A stretch of 7,925 nt of DNA from Desulfonatronospira sp. (GTDB taxonomy: Bacteria > Desulfobacterota > Desulfovibrionia > Desulfovibrionales > Desulfonatronovibrionaceae): assembly GCA_003563255.1 (NCBI GenBank), contig PWSL01000042.1, positions 1-7,925 of the forward strand, read 5' to 3'. The position numbers and the translations under genes were made by a program. A model generated the notes under the pieces. That model did not search any database. It was not told the origin of the DNA and saw nothing but the letters and a program-made list of their open reading frames with translations. Positions within the stretch are counted from its first letter, which is position 1; each line of letters starts with the position of its first letter. Positions 5,037 to 7,925 of the stretch are shown piece by piece.

Positions 5037-7829
5037 ATGACTCCGGGGGATATTCAGCGGTACTCCTCCAGGACGCACCGCCTGGATCAGACAATGCTCG
5101 CCAGGCACCTCCAGAATGCCACCCGCTATTACCGTATTGCCGGATACTTTACCTCTTCCCTTTTTGAAATCGCAGCCGAACACCTCGAAGGGGTTCCAGA
5201 CGTGCGCATTGTCTGCAACTCCGACGTACGGGCCGAAGACATAAAAATCGCCCGGGTGCGGGAAGCCAGCCTCCTGGGACGATTGAACAGTCAGGCCGTG
5301 GAAGTTGACTCCCTTTTGAACAAACCCCGCTATCAATGGCTTTATGAATTTCTTACCCGGCATCCCGATGCCATAAGGGTGGCTCCGGATGAATTCTGCG
5401 GGTTCGTGCACGGCAAGGCCGGGGTTATCTGGAAGAAAGACGGTTCCCGCCTGGGATTTATCGGCTCCATGAACGAAACCAGGTCCGGGTGGCAAAAGCA
5501 TTACGAGATTTTATGGGAAGATCACAGCCCGGAGGGTATTGACTGGATCGAGGCTGAATTTGAAGCCTTGTGGGCAAAGGCGGTGCCTTTGCCCCGGGTT
5601 GTTGCCCAGGAACTTGGCAGGCGCGCCTGGAGGGTTGAAATTGAACTGGGCCAGGAAGAAGATGATCACAGCCTGGCCCCGGCCGCTTTGGTGGAAGCTC
5701 CCATGTACAGGGAAGGGCTTTGTCTGCAGCCCTGGCAGCGGGCCTTCGTGACCGAGTGCGTCAAGCACCGGGGCTGGTTTGGAGCGGTCAGGCTTTTGCT
5801 GGCGGATGAAGTAGGCCTGGGGAAAACATTGTCCATGGGCACAGCAGCCTTGACCCTGGCTCTTCTGGATGCAGACAAAACAGAGTCTTCCGGCAATTCC
5901 TGCAGGCTAAGGCCCATTGCTATATTTGCCCCGGCATCTCTAACCGAACAGTGGCAGACGGAAATGATGGACAAGCTGGGCATTCCCTGTGCCCGCTGGG
6001 ACTCAAGAAAAAAAGTCTGGCTGGACCCGCAGGGCCTGTTTATCTCGCCCCCGGGGGCCGAGCAGATCGGGCGTTGCCCCTTCAGGATCGGCATCATTTC
6101 CACCGGTCTCATTGTGCAGCCCACTACAGAAAAAGAACTGCTCTCCCAGATAAATTTCGATATCCTTGTTCTGGATGAATCACATAAGGCCCGTACCAGG
6201 CAGGCGCTGGGCAGGAATGAAGGCGAGCCCAACGCCCTGCTCAAGTTTATGCGTGACGCAGCCGGTCGCTCCCGCCATGTCTTGCTTGGAACTGCTACCC
6301 CCATGCAGACCCGGGTTGAGGACCTTTGGGGTCAACTGGCAATCCTGCACCGGGGAGACGGCCGCTTTGTTCTGGGCAATGAATTCAGCCCCTGGCATAT
6401 CCCGGCTCAGGCCAGGCCTTTGCTTACCGGGGAAGACCATCCCCGGGACCTGGAGCAGGCCTGGAAATTCCTGCGCCCCCCCCTTCCGCCGGTGGATGCG
6501 TCCAGTGAAGGCTATTTCAGACGTCTGGTTCATAATATACGGGCTGAGATGGGTCTGCGTGAAAACACATTTGAGGCAACAGGGTCTGTTGTTGATCTGC
6601 CTGAAGCGGTGCGGGAAGAATTTGAGGACCTGTTGGAAGAACCTGTGCAAGGAACAAAATTTTTTCAGCGCCATAACCCTGTGGTTCGGCATGTGGTCCT
6701 GCGCAAGCGCCGGGTTCTGGAAGAATCCGGTCTGCTGCAAAGAATCGGTGTAGATCTGCATCCTGATCATGATCGCAGCCGGGAGCCTCATCAGTTTGCA
6801 GCCCTTTTCCAGGAACAGGCCCTGAAGACCGAGCACTGGTTTGATCAGGCCTACGAAGCGGCAGAGGCCTTTGGCAGGGCTTATGGCCGCAGGGTCGGAG
6901 GGGCTGGCTTCATGAAGACCCTGATGACCCAGCGTCTTTGCTCCAGTTGCATTGCAGGTCTGAGCACAGCCCAAAAGATCTTGCAGGGAGGGGAGATTGA
7001 GGACCAGGACGGGGAGTCCCTAAAAAACCTTGATGAGATCACTGCAGAAGAAAAGGGCTGGCTTAATAAGTTAATCCAGGCCCTGAGCCAGATGCGGGAC
7101 CAGGACCCCAAGCTCAAGGCGGTAAAGCACTACCTGGTGGAGGAGGACTGGCTCAGGTATGGATGTATTATTTTCAGCCAGTATTATGATACCGCATCCT
7201 GGGTGGCTTACAATCTGGCTGCCATGTTTCCGGATGAGCTTGTGGGGCTTTATGCCGGAGCCGGGAAAAGCGCCCTTTATCGTGGTCCTGACAACCAGAA
7301 TGAAGCCGAGCGTGAACATCTGAAAAACCTGGTTCAAGAGCAGGACGTCAGTATAATGGTGGCCACGGATGCAGCCTGTGAAGGGCTTAATCTGCAGCGG
7401 CTGGGTACACTGATCAATGTGGATCTGCCCTGGAATCCCACCAGGCTGGAGCAGCGTATCGGGCGAATAAAGCGTTTCGGGCAGGTCAGGGCCAGCGTGG
7501 ATATGCTCAATCTGGTGTACAAGGATACACTGGACGAAAAAATCTATGCCCGCCTCTCGGAGCGAATGAAAGACCGCTTTGATATCCTGGGGTCTCTGCC
7601 GGACACCATTGTAGATGAATGGATAGAAAACGAGGAACTCATCGGGGCTAAAATGGATGAATACATCGAGGCCCAGAAACGGGTGAACGGCTTTGATATC
7701 CGCTACAACAGCAACCTGGACGCCCGGGAGGACGACTGGCGCAACTGCACCCGGGTCCTCTCCCTCCGCCGGATTGACAGCTTCATGCGCCAGGGCTGGG
7801 GAACAAAAAGTCCTGCTGGGGAAGGATAG
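5037..7829 (+). CDS. PLD-like domain + SNF2/RapA-type DEAD-like helicase, anti-phage
   Basis: 930 residues from ATG 5037, preceded by GAGGG at 5024-5028 and starting 1 nt after the methyltransferase stop (TGACATG), so probably translationally coupled. Residues ~1-175 form a phospholipase-D-like domain: an RIAGYFTSSLF strand-helix, then HGK (H125, K127) and GSMNET (143-148). The canonical Asp seven residues after the His is Trp132. Residues ~245-930 form a superfamily 2 SNF2-like motor: motif I ADEVGLGKT (256-264, K263), motif II DESH (380-383), motif III GTATP (418-422), motif V VATDAACEGLNLQ (775-787), and motif VI QRIGRIKRFGQ (806-816) with both arginines. About 350 residues, including a large helical insert, separate motifs III and V. 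The protein should hydrolyse ATP and translocate on duplex DNA; the PLD domain may bind or cut nucleic acid. It is the last gene of the operon. DISARM DrmD-like or RapA-like helicases are the nearest alternatives, but the PLD fusion and the neighbours favour the Hma-type helicase. Confidence 0.9.
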   Translation: MTPGDIQRYSSRTHRLDQTMLARHLQNATRYYRIAGYFTSSLFEIAAEHLEGVPDVRIVCNSDVRAEDIKIARVREASLLGRLNSQAVEVDSLLNKPRYQWLYEFLTRHPDAIRVAPDEFCGFVHGKAGVIWKKDGSRLGFIGSMNETRSGWQKHYEILWEDHSPEGIDWIEAEFEALWAKAVPLPRVVAQELGRRAWRVEIELGQEEDDHSLAPAALVEAPMYREGLCLQPWQRAFVTECVKHRGWFGAVRLLLADEVGLGKTLSMGTAALTLALLDADKTESSGNSCRLRPIAIFAPASLTEQWQTEMMDKLGIPCARWDSRKKVWLDPQGLFISPPGAEQIGRCPFRIGIISTGLIVQPTTEKELLSQINFDILVLDESHKARTRQALGRNEGEPNALLKFMRDAAGRSRHVLLGTATPMQTRVEDLWGQLAILHRGDGRFVLGNEFSPWHIPAQARPLLTGEDHPRDLEQAWKFLRPPLPPVDASSEGYFRRLVHNIRAEMGLRENTFEATGSVVDLPEAVREEFEDLLEEPVQGTKFFQRHNPVVRHVVLRKRRVLEESGLLQRIGVDLHPDHDRSREPHQFAALFQEQALKTEHWFDQAYEAAEAFGRAYGRRVGGAGFMKTLMTQRLCSSCIAGLSTAQKILQGGEIEDQDGESLKNLDEITAEEKGWLNKLIQALSQMRDQDPKLKAVKHYLVEEDWLRYGCIIFSQYYDTASWVAYNLAAMFPDELVGLYAGAGKSALYRGPDNQNEAEREHLKNLVQEQDVSIMVATDAACEGLNLQRLGTLINVDLPWNPTRLEQRIGRIKRFGQVRASVDMLNLVYKDTLDEKIYARLSERMKDRFDILGSLPDTIVDEWIENEELIGAKMDEYIEAQKRVNGFDIRYNSNLDAREDDWRNCTRVLSLRRIDSFMRQGWGTKSPAGEG
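6476..6483 (+). repeat. C8 homopolymer in helicase gene
   Basis: Eight C residues read in frame as part of CGC CCC CCC CTT (Arg-Pro-Pro-Leu), after motif III (residues ~480-483). Gain of one C would bring a TGA at 6506-6508 into frame; loss of one would run to a stop at 6751-6753. Either removes motifs V and VI. Confidence 0.9.
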
Positions 7830-7879
7830 CCGGTCTGCATTTTTTATGACCAGCATCAAAATCCACGGATTGACCGGCT
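7828..7879. repeat. Inverted repeat with 8-bp arms after the helicase gene
   Basis: AGCCGGTC at 7828-7835, which includes the last two bases of the helicase stop codon, is the exact reverse complement of GACCGGCT at 7872-7879. The loop is 36 nt and contains a T6 run. No T-run follows the right arm, so it is not a classical Rho-independent terminator; it could still shape the mRNA 3' end or be chance. Confidence 0.4.
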
Positions 7880-7925
7880 TGATGGCTTGTGGCATCTGAT
7901 GAGTAATGTAACTTGAGTAAACTTA
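7830..7925. other. Non-coding tail after the operon
   Basis: Ninety-six bases after the helicase stop hold no credible gene. Besides the inverted repeat there are two copies of TGAGTAA (7900-7906 and 7914-7920), and ACTT follows the same pattern (7911-7914, 7921-7924). The sequence becomes AT-rich toward the right edge, as expected for an intergenic region that continues outside the window. Confidence 0.5.

Noticed and set aside
3983..5038. 351-codon open frame on the - strand opposite the methyltransferase C-terminal third
   Set aside because: It lies wholly opposite a well-supported gene, has no recognisable domain and shows the Gly/His/Leu-rich composition typical of an antisense shadow of GC-biased codons.
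4244..6709. 14-bp direct repeat GTCCTGCGCAAGCG at 4244-4257 and 6696-6709
   Set aside because: Both copies encode Val-Leu-Arg-Lys-Arg in frame in two different proteins; shared codon preference explains it and nothing flanks it as in a transposition.
7693..7899. 68-codon frame overlapping the helicase end
   Set aside because: Mostly inside the helicase gene in another frame; only ~23 residues lie beyond the stop and no start signal or family is seen.
1..7925. CRISPR arrays, tRNA or rRNA genes, insertion-sequence ends
   Set aside because: No regularly spaced repeats, cloverleaf-like segments, transposase motifs or terminal inverted repeats with target duplications were found by eye.

Overview
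The window is a slice of a bacterial defence island. It holds one operon on the + strand with four genes packed almost end to end, and no convincing gene on the - strand. In order they are: the C-terminal ~440 residues of a DUF499-type AAA+ ATPase (cut by the left edge), a small DUF3780 protein, a ~1,020-residue DUF1156/COG1743-type adenine-specific DNA methyltransferase, and a ~930-residue protein with an N-terminal phospholipase-D-like domain and a C-terminal SNF2/RapA-type helicase. Families were recognised by eye from motifs, without a database search. The coding sequence is moderately GC-rich with GC-biased third positions. Together with the style of the proteins this suggests a Gram-negative bacterium, perhaps a sulfate-reducing Desulfobacterota-like lineage, but the taxonomic guess is weak.

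Layout: 1-1320 DUF499 ATPase C-terminus; 24-nt gap; 1345-1986 DUF3780; 14-nt overlap; 1973-5035 methyltransferase; 1-nt gap; 5037-7829 PLD-helicase; 7830-7925 non-coding tail with a long-looped inverted repeat and a short direct repeat at the right edge. The overlap and the 1-nt spacing imply translational coupling. No promoter is expected inside the window because the operon begins to the left of it, and no clear Rho-independent terminator is seen.

The combination helicase + methylase + ATPase (+ DUF3780) matches what is known as an Hma-like (helicase-methylase-ATPase) anti-phage system, related in logic to DISARM and BREX. The likely reading is that the methyltransferase marks host DNA while the ATPase and the PLD-helicase recognise, translocate on and perhaps damage unmarked invading DNA. 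This is inference from gene content. The system type is therefore probably not new, but several details are worth checking: a sharply AT-rich ~300-bp patch inside the methyltransferase between the SAM-binding and catalytic motifs (possible recombinational swap of the target-recognition region), 8-base homopolymers in both the methyltransferase (T8) and helicase (C8) genes, a chitobiase-like module in the ATPase tail, a half zinc-ribbon in the methyltransferase, and an atypical HKD motif in the PLD domain.
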